DNA from: Siphonodentalium dalli
Lineage: Eukaryota > Mollusca > Scaphopoda > Gadilida > Siphonodentaliidae
Assembly (NCBI GenBank): GCA_032622095.1
Contig: CP136062.1
Span: 199,897,887-199,961,886 of the forward strand
Length of the DNA: 64,000 nucleotides
Reading direction: 5' to 3'
The notes under the pieces are model-generated. The model did not search any database, was not told where the DNA came from, and worked only from the letters and a program-made list of their open reading frames with translations. This document shows, piece by piece, positions 21,081 to 33,180 of the stretch (position 1 is its first letter; each line of letters opens with the position of its first letter). The position numbers and the translations under genes were made by a program.

Positions 21081-22408
21081 GCTGGGCATTCTATAAATAG
21101 ATAATGTTTTTTTTCCGATTGTGACAATTCGCAGTAGGTCGCTATTTGCGGACGTCTATTTTCGGAGATCCCAGAATTCGCGGAGGTCCCCTAAAATTGT
21201 CGAAATATGTTGATTTTAATTAGGGAACGGGTGCGTATATGTCAATTGATACGTATTTTAAACAAATAACGACACGATCATCATAATAGTGGTTTTTTCT
21301 ATCAATCATATCATAATCATCATCATCATCATCATCATAATACGGAACAAGTCTTGCGACTTTTCGTCCCAATAACATTATTTGCAATGCTTGTTTACAA
21401 ATATATGTATCGTCATTCGATATTTACTTGTGAGTCACTTGAACATATTACTTGTCGACAAACTCGTATTTTATATAATAGAAGAATGGGTCTATGTATA
21501 ATTTGAATTGATCGAGTGTTGGAGCCTCAACAGCGAAGCCAGTCTGACAGAGAGTTCCAGCTATTTACCACCCTCTGCGTGAAGAAATATTTTCCTATGG
21601 CCTTGTTAACAATGGGCATCTGTAGCTTTTTATTATGTCCTCTTGTTCTTCCTGATGAATGTCTTTCTAATATGTCACAGGCATTGATATTGAAATGACC
21701 ATTCAACATTTTATATACCTCGATTAGATCTCCTCTAAATATTCGATATTTTAAAGACATCAGATTGAGTCTTATCATTCGGTCTCGGTAGCATAGTGTT
21801 TTGATTTGACAAACTAGTTTCGTTGCTTTTCTTTGTAATTCTCTAACACAATGCTTTGATATTTGTGATGTGGGATCCATGCAGAGTTACATTATTCGAT
21901 GATAGGTCTGACCATGCTTATGTAGAGCGATTAGAAAGTGTCGATGTCCAAGTTCGTGAAAGTTCTGTTGACTATGCCGATGATTTGAGAAGCTTTATTG
22001 TTTTAGGATATTGTAGGAAGGCTAATCTGGCCGTGTCAAATTGAGCGATAGCGATGGGATTTCTCGCAGGACAACACATTTCGGGTTTTCGTTGGGTGTG
22101 TATTCGCTGGATGTCTTATCGTTGCAGTATGTAACTATTATGACCGCGTTAATTGCTTTCGGTGTTTAGGTATGAACAATGGCTGGGCCATTCACTCTTG
22201 GCGGGAACACAATGCCTCCGATTTTTGGTGAATGAGAAACCTGCAGTAATAAACCGTAGTTTTTTTAATAATTTGAAGGATTAGTTATTTTAACGGAATT
22301 CTGAGGCGGTGCATTCATGTAACCAATATATTTTATATTATAATTTATATTTATGGCTTATAATATGATCTTGAGGGCGTTACCATTTCTGATTATGGTT
22401 TTCTTGTT
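21081..22408. repeat. 1.3-kb duplicated block, copy 1
   Basis: The whole stretch from 'gctgggcattctataaatag' to 'atggttttcttgttat' recurs at 52100-53421 in the same orientation with a few percent differences and small indels. It combines a (CAT)n run (21308-21342), a LINE 3' fragment on the minus strand and repeat X. It is either a segmental duplication or a composite repeat. Confidence 0.85.
21305..22010 (-). pseudogene. LINE RT thumb/C-terminal fragment with ATG-repeat tail
   Basis: Read on the minus strand with frame changes, it gives 'SQIIGIVNRTFTNLDIDTF', 'SLYISMVRPIIE.CNSAW', then 'SLKYRIFRGDLIEVYKMLNG', 'GRTRGHNKKLQMP' and 'KYFFTQRVVNSWNSL'. This is the conserved end of CR1/jockey-type ORF2 (LYK.LVRP.LEY.N..W; R.RGDLIE.YK; FF..RVVN.WNSLP). 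Stops and at least one frameshift are present. The (ATG)n run at 21308-21342 is probably the 3' microsatellite tail of the LINE. Confidence 0.85.
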
Positions 22409-22930
22409 ATTTAATACGACGCTGTTGTTTTGAATTTATGTGACCACTTTTGTCGCACAGTAGATCGGTGGGCGTAAAGCATTAATGTCTTAATCGGAAA
22501 ATGTTGTAACTGTGTCTATCGATTACTAGTAATCAAAATAAGGGGAATAATATCGGAATAATGAACAATTGAAGTATTTATTTATAAACATTTATTATCA
22601 ATATATTTCTTCATATTAGATCAATTTCCTACGTTTATTAGCAGAAAACCAGTTACGACGTCATGACGTCAATTGTCTTGGCGGGCCAGAATTCAAACAA
22701 AGCTGCAATTGTCATGTCGTATCCGGACAACTGATTGTTTTCTGTGAGCCCTTGTGTCCGGAGTGTAATTAATAATAATCACCCAACGAATGAAGGCTAA
22801 AGTGAATATTATTTGATAGGAATACATATCAATGAACTTATTTTTATAACATTAAATAAGCCACATATATAACTTGTGTGTGATTTAGCTGTGGTTCGTT
22901 AATTACGCTAGCGTATATGGTCATATATGA
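22409..22930. other. No feature seen
   Basis: AT-rich sequence between the duplicated block and the next LINE fragment. No coding, tandem or inverted structure beyond short words. Confidence 0.5.
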
Positions 22931-23704
22931 GCACTTGGAGTAAGCAGGAAAGCATCAAATCACGCGGTACGTGCTGAGCTTGGTAGATACCCCGTTGTTT
23001 ATGACGCATTATCTCGTGCTACTAAATATGCGTTAAAAATATCGACTGCAGACAAACATTCCCTCGTTCATAAATCAGCCACAATGTCCGATGAGCGCAT
23101 AATCCCAAGTAAGTGGTCCTTTAACTTTGACATTCCAAAACTCACGGAAATTATTGATAAAACTGATCAGTATTTGAAGAAAATTCAACACACTATTTGT
23201 GATAGTTTCAAGGTTGACCATGTGTCGTGTTTCAGAAGAGATATATATAACGATGAAAAACCATCAGGTAAGAACAAATTGAGGGTGTATAGAGAAATAA
23301 TAAGTGATTACCGATTGGAGCCATATTTGGACATAGTAAAAAATATCGAAGTAAGAAAGATCATCAGCAAATTGCGGATTAGCAATCATACTCTAGAAAT
23401 TGAAAAAGGGCGCCATAAACAACCGAAGATTCCTGTAGACAAGAGAATATGCAGAAAGTGTGGATTGGAAACGGAAACCGAGGAACATTTTATTTTAAAA
23501 TGTCCTATTTACAAAAGCATTCGTCTCCGTTTCTTTGACGAAATAAATAAAGTAATTCACAAGTTTATTAATATGACTGATGCCCAAAATTTCATTTTCA
23601 TACTGCGAAATGACAAAACAGACACGTGCAATATCATCTGTAACATGGTCCGTCTCTTTTTCCACAAAAGGTCTGAAACACCAGATTTTCAACAACAAAC
23701 ATGA
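22931..23704 (+). CDS. LINE ORF2 C-terminal domain with zinc knuckle (partial)
   Basis: The open frame starts at 'LGVSRKASNHAVRAELGRYP' (first Met at 23084) and is 258 codons long. Visible blocks are 'NHAVRAELGRYPVVYDAL', 'KLRVYREIISDYRLEPYLDI', 'ISKLRISNHTLEIEKGRH', 'KRICRKCG...EEHFILKCPIY' (a CxxC-x-H-x-C knuckle) and a tail around 'RLFFHKR'. This layout is typical of the region after the RT domain in many aquatic-animal LINEs, where it probably binds RNA. The frame is fully open but lacks RT and endonuclease, so it cannot act alone. Confidence 0.82.
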   Translation, partial: ALGVSRKASNHAVRAELGRYPVVYDALSRATKYALKISTADKHSLVHKSATMSDERIIPSKWSFNFDIPKLTEIIDKTDQYLKKIQHTICDSFKVDHVSCFRRDIYNDEKPSGKNKLRVYREIISDYRLEPYLDIVKNIEVRKIISKLRISNHTLEIEKGRHKQPKIPVDKRICRKCGLETETEEHFILKCPIYKSIRLRFFDEINKVIHKFINMTDAQNFIFILRNDKTDTCNIICNMVRLFFHKRSETPDFQQQT

Positions 23705-23834
23705 ATTTTTTTTCCTTTTTAATTCTGATTACAATTGTGTATACTTATTGTATCTTATATATATTTATTGTTATTTATGTTGTGACATAGGCCCCGTGTG
23801 GGTGTAATTGCCAATAAACTTATCTTATCTTATT
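22931..23834 (+). mobile_element. 5'-truncated LINE, C-terminal ORF2 plus 3' UTR
   Basis: Coding homology starts right after a TGA near 22930 and the element ends with 'ccaataaacttatcttatct', where TTATC units form a short 3' tail. 5' truncation with an intact 3' end is usual for LINE insertions. It is a different lineage from the minus-strand LINE at 12-15.7 kb, judging from its zinc-knuckle C-terminus. Confidence 0.8.
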
Positions 23835-24172
23835 AGTCATTGCATGTAATTCGTTTATAACAATGACGCTGTTTTCTGCCCAGTTTGATACCAAATTTAT
23901 GAAAATAACTTATGTTGGCATGATTCTTTGTTATATTCCGTTCTGAACACCACGGTAGAGTGTTTCATATCACTTTAAAATTACACAAATTAAATAAATC
24001 TTGTTTATACGAAAGCGTTCTCTATCGTGCAACCATGTACATGATTTAGTATATATATATATTGACAAAGGGACCATACACCCCCATCCAGTACCAACAA
24101 TTCATCATGATTGTGCTGACATTTTGTGTTCTGTTCTGTCGCGGTCTGAATGCGATTGTTCTAGAACCCTTA

Positions 24173-25677
24173 GGGCGCGTACACATGGCCAGCAAGAAAA
24201 TATCAGGTATGCCCCATGTGACTTACTTGACCAATGAAATAAATAATACCTGAAAATATCCGACGAAGGCAGCGCGCTGATATTTTATCGCCAATTGGTG
24301 ATATGTGTTCACCTTGATAGGTGGCCATCGGTATCCGTTAACTAATCTCGCAGGGATATGATCGTAACAATTCAAGCACTCGAGTTATGATCCATCAATA
24401 GTATCGTCTGTTTCAACATACTACGTATTTCCATTTGATATTGGTTGTCAGAACCGCTGATGTATTATATATACATGTATATACGTGTGTACAGAGACGT
24501 GGCGACAGGTGGGATTGGGGTGTGTCTCACCCACCCCCCAACTTTGGTCAATATTTCAACAGTTGGACATTTCATACCTGCCAAAACATTAGTTGGAAAT
24601 TTCACACCAACAATAGGTTGAAAATGTTCTTGTAGTTTGATTTTCAAAAAATTTCTTGGGGGAATTAATTGTTTTTGGACCAATATTTGCATATTTTCCT
24701 ATTTTTTGTAAACAATTTGGTCTGAAATGGTCATCAGTTGGAAACTTTTCAACCTCAGGGGGGTGACAGATTGGAAATTTCCAACACTTTGAAAGCTTGT
24801 GTCCTGGTCCCTCCCCCGTGGCCAGTCAAAACTAAAAAAAACTGCTAGTTAATTTAAGAAAACAATATTGTCATACATTTGGTCAACACTGTCATTGGAA
24901 TTGTCATCAGATGTAAATTTTCCAACCTAAGTGGGGTGTCAGGTTTGAAATTTCCAACTCTAGGAATGATTGAGGCTAGTCTAGATGGTAGGATTTTGCG
25001 ATTTTCTTGTTCAGATTAAAATTTTTTCGCACACCGGGCCGAACCATGGTCTAAGAGCACTGAGGTGCAAGGGGGTGCAAATGGAATTATGGAAAACTTG
25101 TGTTTTGTCTGATTCTGAATCAAGGGGGGGGGGGTGCAGTTAGAATTTCCAAAGGTGGACACCTCCGAACGGAAACCCTCTGCGTGTATGGGGATGCTTT
25201 ATAATTTGTACCTCACATGCCTTGATTTAGTTGTTTTACTTTAATTTGGACTGTATGCATAGAGGGGGTGCATAGATGAACCAAACCAAAATTTTGACCA
25301 AAAGTAGGAAGAGTGCAATTAGCTACACTGGTTGGAATAGCAAGTAATGAGAACATACACCATAGCTCACCGCGTCCCTGAACACAAATCCCTACACCAA
25401 CGACGAGGGCGCGTTATTTCTCGTTAAAATAGTTGGCATTTTAATTTTCCATAACACTTTGTAACTCTATGAATATTCGATATGGACTATAGGTTGTTTG
25501 TCCGCAGTAATTCACTTCAACAAACACGACTAACACTAGTCACATTGAGCTCAATCAACGTCAACTAACCCGCCGCTTTCTCACGGGCGTAATCTTTGCA
25601 GCAAGAAAATATCAGAGTACAATTGTACCTGATATTTTCTTGCAGATATTTTCTTGCAGCTTCATGTGTACGCGCCC
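24173..25677. mobile_element. Harbinger-like non-autonomous element, 1.5 kb
   Basis: Inverted ends 'GGGCGCGTACACATG' (24173) and 'CATGTGTACGCGCCC' (to 25677), each followed inward by 'GCAAGAAAATATCAGGTA' in inverse. TTA is directly duplicated on both sides, the 3-bp TWA target typical of PIF/Harbinger. The right end carries an extra copy of the 'aagaaaatatc' word. A poly-C repeat and a G-run segment fill the interior. No transposase. Confidence 0.78.
24505..24975. repeat. Dispersed poly-C / TTGGAAATTTCC repeat, copy 2
   Basis: Contains 'cagttggacatttcata', 'tagttggaaatttcacacc', 'tttttggaccaatatttgca' and 'gtggccagtcaaaa', in the same order as the copy at 11495 but inverted relative to it. 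Nested within the element at 24173-25677. A later G-run (about 25126-25136) lies outside this copy. Confidence 0.7.
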
Positions 25678-25680
25678 TTA

Positions 25681-26539
25681 CTGGCTAACTATTAAATTTT
25701 GTCCTCTGCGTGTATACTTGACATTTCCGACATTTGTGATCATAATCTCTTAATATCGACCCAATTTTTAAATTGGAGAAAGAATTTCTGAGGAAGGTTT
25801 AACACAATCATATCCTGTTGATGAAGTTTTGAGGAATAAATTAAGTTGATGGGAAAGCATTGTGATGTCAAACTGATATAGTTTTTAAAAATATCAGGAT
25901 TTCGACAAGGTGGGTGGTCGGCATTTATGACCGATACATAGAACAAAACTTTGTATATTTTATACTTACTGTCCTCATGCAGATAGCTCTTACTGCAATT
26001 GACGCAGACAAACGCTATATATCTAACAGTTCTCGCAGTATTAAATTCTTCCATTCATAACAATAAATGTCGGTCAAAACACGAAGATATACACAATGCT
26101 TTTAGTCGACATTTGACATATCGTTGTTGCCTGTGTGTATGACACAAATTGTTTGGCGGTGATACAATCTTAAGTTTGATATCCGACCCTTCCAATTAAG
26201 ATCCATTCGGGATATCTGTTTGTAGCTCCCGTGTTCCTTTTGTCATCGTATGTGTTATCTGGCTGGCAAGTAATATATTATTCCACATTTGACTCTATGT
26301 GAGATTTCGTAGAATTAATAACATGTAACGCGACCGCCATTTCGTCAAATGGAAAGGTCTAATTACACGTATACCAGGTTTTATTCGAATTAAATTTCAT
26401 AAAGGTTATGAATTCGTCATAACTTTATGGTCGTCATTTATAACCTCTAGATATGTATTCCTTTAAATGCTTAAATGCTTGTCACATTTATTTCACATCT
26501 ATATAATTTATTTGATATTGAGTTTAATATGTCTAAAGT
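25681..26539. other. No feature seen
   Basis: AT-rich sequence with a 104-codon minus-strand frame (25740-26054) that has no recognisable pattern. Confidence 0.45.
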
Positions 26540-26980
26540 TTGTTGGTTCATCTAGTACACCGGAATAAATGAGATCATGTAAAGCCAGCTCTAAAGAGAC
26601 GGTTGTCGGATTCGTGTATCTGGATTGTGGAGAAGTTTCCGTGCTATGTAACGCATACGATGATTTAAGATCTACTTTATCCAGCGAAATTGAGAAACAC
26701 GATAGTGAATTCAATAATTTGAATGACGCAGATAAATTTGCACTGAATATGAGAAATGATAATATTAAATTAATTAACACGGTTTGAAACATAGTCCGGC
26801 TATTCTTCATTCGGCGGAATAATAAAACTTGAAGAAATTGTTGAGGGAATGTTGATAAGAACTGTGTTTGTTATAATAAGTTTGTTATGTATTGCTTATT
26901 TATGTATATGATACTCATCAGTATATCTTGCAACTGCCCATTGAGGTGTTTTGCAATAAATTCCTGTATGTTGTACTGCA
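26540..26980 (+). pseudogene. Second LINE C-terminal fragment
   Basis: The frame 26569-26787 reads 'CNAYDDLRSTLSSEIEKHD', 'FNNLNDADKFALNMRN' and, past a TGA, 'NIVRLFFIRRNNKT'. It lines up with the end of the protein at 22931-23704 (CPIYKSIRLRFF...NMVRLFFHKR). The CxxC part is degraded. The 3' end is probably at 'gcaataaattcctgtatg' (about 26951-26968). Confidence 0.65.
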
Positions 26981-27318
26981 TTTTTTCTGTGTCTACGGAC
27001 AAATACACTGGTATTCTTATCCGAGTAACTAATTAACCCATGTGAACCATTGAACGGACGTTTCGTGATTACGTATCACAAATACGTGTTTATCGGGAAT
27101 ATAATCACCTTCAACGTCGTTGGACGGCTGATAACTTGGCCTAATCCCTGTGCATGGCACATACCAATTGACCAGTGACGTGGCTACAGTTAGGGTCTTT
27201 GTTGGGAGTGTCAAACTGATAGTTTGAAATACAATACAAACTGCACCCTTGAACCATGCAGACCAAAAACAAGTTGAGTCAGGGAAATTCCATTTGAATT
27301 TTCAAAGTGGTACATCAA
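26981..27318. other. No feature seen
   Basis: Short stretch between the LINE relic and the next MITE; nothing structured recognised. Confidence 0.5.
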
Positions 27319-27795
27319 TTAAAGGTACTCAATCCGATGAAACACCCCTAAATTACTATTTCTTTGGCTTCGGGCAGCTTCGGGGGTAAAAAATATTTTA
27401 TTCGAGTCGAGGAACCTACCCATCAAGGCTCAGAGTGATCGGATATCGATTTTTGAAATTTGTTATTTCAATTGTTTGTGGCCCAGAAAAACTCGCCGTC
27501 AAAAGGATCGACTCAGTCAAAATTGCGGATGAAGATGGATAACTATAAAAACAAGTTGTAATACGGCCAAATTTCGTGAATACTCAAGTGATAATACGGC
27601 CATATCGTTGAACAAACTGATATATAAATAACACGTTTTGTGAAATTTGATACCATATATAGTTGACAGTGGTTAGCATTGTTTTGTTGCAATTAATCGA
27701 TTCTGATAACTAAAGCGTATTTTGAAGAAATGTTGTTGTTGTTGTTGTTGTATCTTGATGATATGGGAATCTCTGATCGGATTGAGTACCATTAA
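27319..27795. mobile_element. TTAA-type MITE (AGGTACTCAATCCGAT family), full copy
   Basis: TTAA plus 'AGGTACTCAATCCGAT' on the left; 'ATCGGATTGAGTACC', one extra A, and TTAA on the right; 477 bp. The interior contains 'ttcgagtcgaggaacctacc', 'gcggatgaagatggataact' and a (GTT)n run at about 27731-27750. It matches 46107-46532 throughout. Confidence 0.85.
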
Positions 27796-28110
27796 GCTTT
27801 CCAACTGTTACACCTAGCTTTCCCACTGTTGGAAATTTCCAAACTATCACCTCTATTATATGGTTGGCAATTTGTCCAACTGATTGCCATTAATGTTCTG
27901 TCCGAAAATTTGACCGTATAAGTAGGAAAATATTCTAAATTTGGTCTATTAAATAACAAATTTTACACAAAATATTGAGTGGAAAATCAAACTATCAGAA
28001 CAAATTCAACGAATTTTTGTCTGAAATATCCAACTGATGTTGTGTTTCGCATGACATGTCCGATGTGAGACATCCCCAAATCCCTGCGACTGACCAACCG
28101 CGCCCGGACC
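27796..28110. repeat. Dispersed TTGGAAATTTCC repeat, copy 3
   Basis: Starts right after the MITE with 'gctttccaactgttacacc' and continues with 'gttggaaatttccaaac', 'ggttggcaatttgtccaac', 'tccgaaaatttgaccg' and 'aaatatccaactgatgttgt'. This copy lacks the long poly-C run of the others. Confidence 0.65.
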
Positions 28111-28827
28111 ATGCATTGCACGAAGTGCATCAACGTGTAGGACTCCACGTATACGTATTATACCGATCGAAAATGTACATTTCTTCAAGCTTATTTGTCT
28201 TCGGGTTATGGTGTTAATGCGAACACATAAGCATTTACACATCAGGTTACCATTATTTGCATATAGTGGATATTCGATCGCAGTAACATACTTAATATGG
28301 CATTCCTATTTAGTTCAAGAAAAATAGTCATGTAGCTAATGGAATAGCACCCTCTCTGTCTATTGTTTGTCTCCATTGCCAATTAAATTTTCACTGCAAT
28401 CAGCTGCCGCAAGCAGAACGAATTATTCGAAGTAAAATAGTAAGATATTATACATGCATGAATATATTGTACGCCGAAATACTTTTACAACCCCGCGTGT
28501 AGTTCTCCATTGACCAATATAGTTCGATTCAAATCAAACAAAACTTCGAGATATGTATATATATAGGTGCTTAATTTATCAAAATATGAAGTTTGTGTTG
28601 TCGATAGAAGTCGTGTGGCCATCGATATAGTCGGGAAATACATATCTCCTTGCAATCATGTCACCATCACCATACCAGCAACGCCATTCTCCTACATTCT
28701 GTGACACCTGGCGATCAGACAGAAACGTTCCCCGTCCACAAAATATGATTATGCCCACTTACAGCGATTGACCGACTCCTCGGCGTAACGCACGTTTGGA
28801 AAAACTAAAAATATTTTGGTATTATAA
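28111..28827. other. No feature seen
   Basis: About 700 bp to the left of the foldback element. No transposon ends or coding pattern. If the gene at 35865 is split by the foldback element, an upstream exon could lie here, but I could not recognise one. Confidence 0.4.
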
Positions 28828-28833
28828 ACCGAA
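28828..28833. repeat. Left target-site duplication ACCGAA of the foldback element
   Basis: The six bases directly outside the left arm equal the six directly outside the right arm (35537-35542), in direct orientation. A seventh A also matches if the arm boundary is moved by one base. Confidence 0.6.
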
Positions 28834-28999
28834 AGAAGATATAGGGTCTCGTTAGAGTCACATCTAAAAATAGAATCTTTGGGTCTAAAATTGGTTGTGG
28901 GTGTCTCGTTACCTTCACATCTAAAAATAGAATCTTTGGGTCTAAAAATTGTTTGAGGGTAAAATTGTTTGAGGGTAAAATTGGTTGTACTAAAATATT

Positions 29000-29329
29000 C
29001 CCAAAATATCAAAACTTCCACAAAAAAATTTCAAAACCCAAAACTTCCAAAATTTCAAAAACTTCCAAAATTTCAAAAACTTTCAAATATTTCAAAAATT
29101 TCAAAAACTTCCAAAATTTCCAGAATTTCCAAAACTTCCAAAATTTCAAAAACTTCCAAAATTTCCAAAACTTACAAAATTTCCAAAACTCCAAAAATTT
29201 CCAAAACTTCCAAAATTTCCAAAATTTCCAAAACTTCCAAAATTTCCAAAACTCCAAAAATTTCCAAAACTTCCAAAATTTCCAAAATTTCAAAAACTTC
29301 AAAAATTTCCAAAACTTCCAAAATTTCAA
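29000..29329. repeat. 9-bp-period array (aaaATTTCC / aaaACTTCC), left arm
   Basis: About 36 units of 'aaaatttcc' and 'aaaacttcc' with variants lacking one C or G. All three plus frames and some minus frames are open, giving spurious NFQNFQ, SKISKT and KFWKF proteins. Mirrored at 35041-35370. Confidence 0.92.
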
Positions 29330-29417
29330 TATAATGAAGATGACGAGCAACCAATTTTCGACTGGCCTGAGGCATTACGTTATGGAATGAATAACGACAG
29401 CGGATCAGAATGCATAC

Positions 29418-29935
29418 ATATAGTACGTCACTTGGACATTTTATCAGTTTATCACGTGATCACTAAATGTGGCAATCGGGTATCCACCGATGCCTGCAAT
29501 GTATTATTTATAATAATTGGACTCATTGATCTCACGTAAATAATACTCTTAGTTGTTCCAATAAAATAGTTATCAAATTCGATCACCAATAGATTTGACT
29601 GTGGAATGTAATGACCTTTAACTTATTTATCGATCTAAAGGGACACTCATTATGAATGAATGTTAACAATACAAGCGCACGAATGAAGAGCGTTGAACAA
29701 ATACGAAATTACTACACGAATGAATTGAACCTTGAAATTTATATTTCACATCTTACCAACAACAGCTACAGACATAATCATAGTATTATACTGTCTTGCA
29801 TGTACACACGCTATGACATCATTAAAGGCGGACAATCCACTCACGGTGTGACAACAGATACGGACATAGGCATAGTGTTATACAGTCTTCTATGTACCCA
29901 CGCTATGACACCATTAACGTACATTGGATGTTAGG
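29418..29935. repeat. Arm segment also present in the spacer
   Basis: The stretch from 'tatagtacgtcacttggaca' to 'atcgatcta' (to about 29638) is repeated in direct orientation at about 31062-31279, and the following 'agggacactcattatgaatg' unit is a member of the spacer tandem repeat. The arm and spacer therefore share building blocks. Confidence 0.8.
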
Positions 29936-29962
29936 TCTATGACTCTTGAGTATGCACCAATC

Positions 29963-30719
29963 AATGAGCAAATGAGCAAGAAAGTGAGCAAATGAGCAAG
30001 AAAATGAGCAAATGAGCAAGAAAATGAGCAAATGAGCAAGAAAATGAGCAAATGAGCATACAAATGAGCAAATGAGCAAGAAAATGAGCAAATGAGCAAG
30101 CAAATGAGCAATAAAAATGAGCAAATGAGCAAAAAATGAGCAAATGAGCAAGAAAATGAGCAAATGAGCAAGAAAATGAGCAAATGAGCAATAAAAATGA
30201 GCAAATGAGCATAAAAATGAGCAAATGAGCAAGAAAATGAGCAAATGAGCAAGAAAATGAGCAAATGAGCAATAAAAATGAGCAAATGAGCAAAAAAATG
30301 AGCAAATGAGCAAGAAAATGAGCAAATGAGCAATAAAAATGAGCAAATGAGCAAATAAATGAGCAAATGAGCAAGAAAATGAGCAAATGAGCAAGAAAAT
30401 GAGCAAATGAGCAATAAAAATGAGCAAATGAGCAAAAAAAATGAGCAAATGAGCAAGAAAATGAGCAAATGAGCAATAAAAATGAGCAAATGAGCAAATA
30501 AATGAGCAAATGAGCAAGAAAATGAGCAAATGAGCAAGAAAATGAGCAAATGAGCAATAAAAATGAGCAAATGAGCAAAAAAATGAGCAAATGAGCAAGA
30601 AAATGAGCAAATGAGCAATAAAAATGAGCAAATGAGCAAATAAATGAGCAAATGAGCAAAAAAATGAGCAATAAAATGAGCAAATGAGCAATAAAAATGA
30701 GCAAATGAGCAAACAAAAT
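29963..30719. repeat. GAGCAAAT tandem array, left arm
   Basis: Built from 'aatgagcaaatgagcaagaa' (about 20 bp) with 'caataaa', 'caaaaa' and 'caaataa' linkers; about 38 units. All three minus-strand frames are open (245-311 codons of LLICSF/AHFLAH repeats), so these are array artefacts. Mirrored at 33651-34407. Confidence 0.95.
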
Positions 30720-30874
30720 GGGCATACCTGTATGTAGGCCTACCAGTGGATGAATAGTCTGCCGGAGAAGTACTGTGTAGACAGGTCTTGTCGGTAAGAA
30801 AGTCAGACGAGTAGTGAAGGCTCGGCTATTAAAACATAGTAATGCGATAGCGAACATCAAACGAGTCTGCGCAC

Positions 30875-31026
30875 GCATATCTGTCAAAGGATACAAGGGC
30901 AGTCATTGGTCAATTTATCCCCGGTGTCAGCTCAGTACCCAATCGGGACGACGCATATCTGTCAAAGGATACAAGGGCAGTCATTGGTCAATTTATCCCC
31001 GGTGTCAGCTCAGTACCCAAGCGGGA
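30875..31026. repeat. Two tandem 78-bp units at the inner end of the left arm
   Basis: 'gcatatctgtcaaaggatac' starts at 30875 and again at 30953. The units are almost identical; the second ends the arm. Mirrored at 33344-33495. Confidence 0.9.
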
Positions 31027-31439
31027 CGAAGCCGAAGGTCAACTCATTTTTTTTTGCTCATTATAGTACGTCACTTGGACATTTTATCAGTTTATCACGT
31101 GATCACTAAATGTGGCAATCGGGCATCCACCGATGCCTGCAATTTATTATTTATAATAATTGGACTCATTGATCTCACGTAAATAATACTCTTAGTTGTT
31201 CCAATAAAATAGTTATCAAATTCGATCACCAATAGATTTGACTGTGGAATATAATGACCTTTAACTTATTTATCGATCTATGTTAGAACATGGTCTTAAC
31301 AAAAAACTTGACCATAACAAAAATTACCTTACATTTATGCATGAATCTAATTAGACCATGCGTAAATATTGTCAGCTTATCGTCTGATGAGCAAATCCGA
31401 TGTTTATCAAAAATAGTACAACTTCCAGTTGGTAATTAC

Positions 31440-33180
31440 TCTTACGAATGAAGAGCGTTAAACATATACAAAATTACTACACGAATGAATTGAACCTTGA
31501 AATTTATATTTCACATCTTACCAACAACAGCTACAGGCATTATCATAGGGTTATACTGTCTTGCATGTACACACACTATGACATCATTAAAGGCGGACAA
31601 TCCACTCACGGTGTGACAACAGATACAGACATAGGCATAGTGTTATACATGTACACACGCTATGACATCATTCGAAGGGGCAATACACTCAAGGAGTTAA
31701 TGTGACACGAAACAAGGGACGTGATGTAATATTGGTGTTTGAATCTTAAAGGAACACAAGACACTCTAAAGGGACATGCATTATGAATGAATGTTAACAA
31801 TACAAGCACACGGATGAAGAGCGTTGAACATATACAAAATTACAAGACACTCTAAAGGGACATTCATTATGAATGAATGTTAACAATACAAGCACACGAA
31901 TGAAGAGCGTTGAACATATACGAAATTACTACACGAATGAACTGAAATTTATATTTCACATCTTACCAACAACAGATACAGACATAGTCATAGTGTTATA
32001 CTATCTTACATGTACACACGCTATGACATCATTCGAAGGGGCAATACACTCAAGGAGTTAATGTGACACGAAACAAGGGACGTGATGTAATATTGGTGTT
32101 TGAATCTTAAAGGAACACAAGACACTCTAAAGGGACATTCATTATGAATGAATGTTAACAATACAAGCACACGAATGAAGAGCGTTGAACATATACAAAA
32201 TTACAAGACACTCTAAAGGGACATTCATTATGAATGAATGTTAACAATACAAGCACACGAATGAAGAGCGTTGAACATATACAAAATTACTACACGAATG
32301 AATTGAACCTTGAAATTTATATTTCACATCTTACCAACAACAGCTACAGGCATTATCATAGGGTTATACTGTCTTGCATGTACACACACTATGACATCAT
32401 TAAAGGCGGACAATCCACTCACGGTGTGACAACAGATACAGACATAGGCATAGTGTTATACTATCTTACATGTACACACGCTATGACATCATTCGAAGGG
32501 GCAATACACTCAAGGAGTTAATGTGACACGAAACAAGGGACGTGATGTAATATTGGTGTTTGAATCTTAAAGGAACACAAGACACTCTAAAGGGACATTC
32601 ATTATGAATGAATGTTAACAATACAAGCACACGAATGAAGAGCGTTGAACATATACAAAATTACAAGACACTCTAAAGGGACATTCATTATGAATGAATG
32701 TTAACAATACAAGCACACGAATGAAGAGCGTTGAACATATACGAAATTACTACACGAATGAATTGAACCTTAAAATTTATATTTCACATCTTACCAACAA
32801 CCGCTACAGACATAATCATAGTGTTATACTGTCTTGCATGTACACACGCTATGAAATCATTAAAGGCGGACAATCCACTCAAGGAGTTAAAGTGACACGA
32901 AACAAGGGACGTGATGTAATATTGGTGGTTGAATCTTAAAGGAACACAAGACACTCTAAAGGGGCACTCATTATGAATGAATGTTAACAATACAAGCACA
33001 CGAATGAAGAGCGTTGAACATATACAAAATTACTACACGAATGAACCTTGAAATTTATATTTCACATCTTACCAACAGCTACAGACATAATCATAGGGTT
33101 ATACTGTCTTGCATGTACCATGCTATGACATCATTAAAGGAGGATAATACACGCACGGTGTGGAATGTTAAAGTGACACG
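31440..33180. repeat. Higher-order tandem repeat in the foldback spacer
   Basis: Units start 'aaagggacattcattatgaa' with 'caagcacacgaatgaagagc' and either stop after about 85 bp ('ttacaagacactct') or continue to 280-375 bp through 'gctatgacatcatt' and 'gaaacaagggacgtgatgta'. Short and long units alternate (near 31770, 31854, 32130, 32215, 32589, 32674, 32959). Short frames of 62-95 codons recur because of the repetition and are not genes. Confidence 0.88.

Larger units (their letters stand above)
28834..31026. repeat. Left arm of the foldback element
   Basis: Order from outside in: two copies of 'catctaaaaatagaatcttt', a 9-bp-period array, about 600 bp of mixed sequence, a GAGCAAAT array, a unique 150 bp, and two 78-bp units. 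It ends at 'cccaagcggga'. Confidence 0.9.

Noticed and set aside
22931-23704. Host zinc-knuckle gene
   Set aside because: The ordered blocks and CxxC-H-C knuckle followed by a short 3' tail are those of a LINE ORF2 C-terminus, so I assign it to a retrotransposon.
28953-29390. NFQNFQ / SKISKT / KFWKF repeat proteins
   Set aside because: Artefacts of the 9-bp-period array in several frames and both strands.
29903-30896. Long minus-strand open frames (245-311 codons) of LLICSF / AHFLAH repeats
   Set aside because: They are translations of the GAGCAAAT tandem array in three frames at once; the same happens in the mirrored arm. Being open in all frames shows that this is low-complexity DNA, not membrane proteins.
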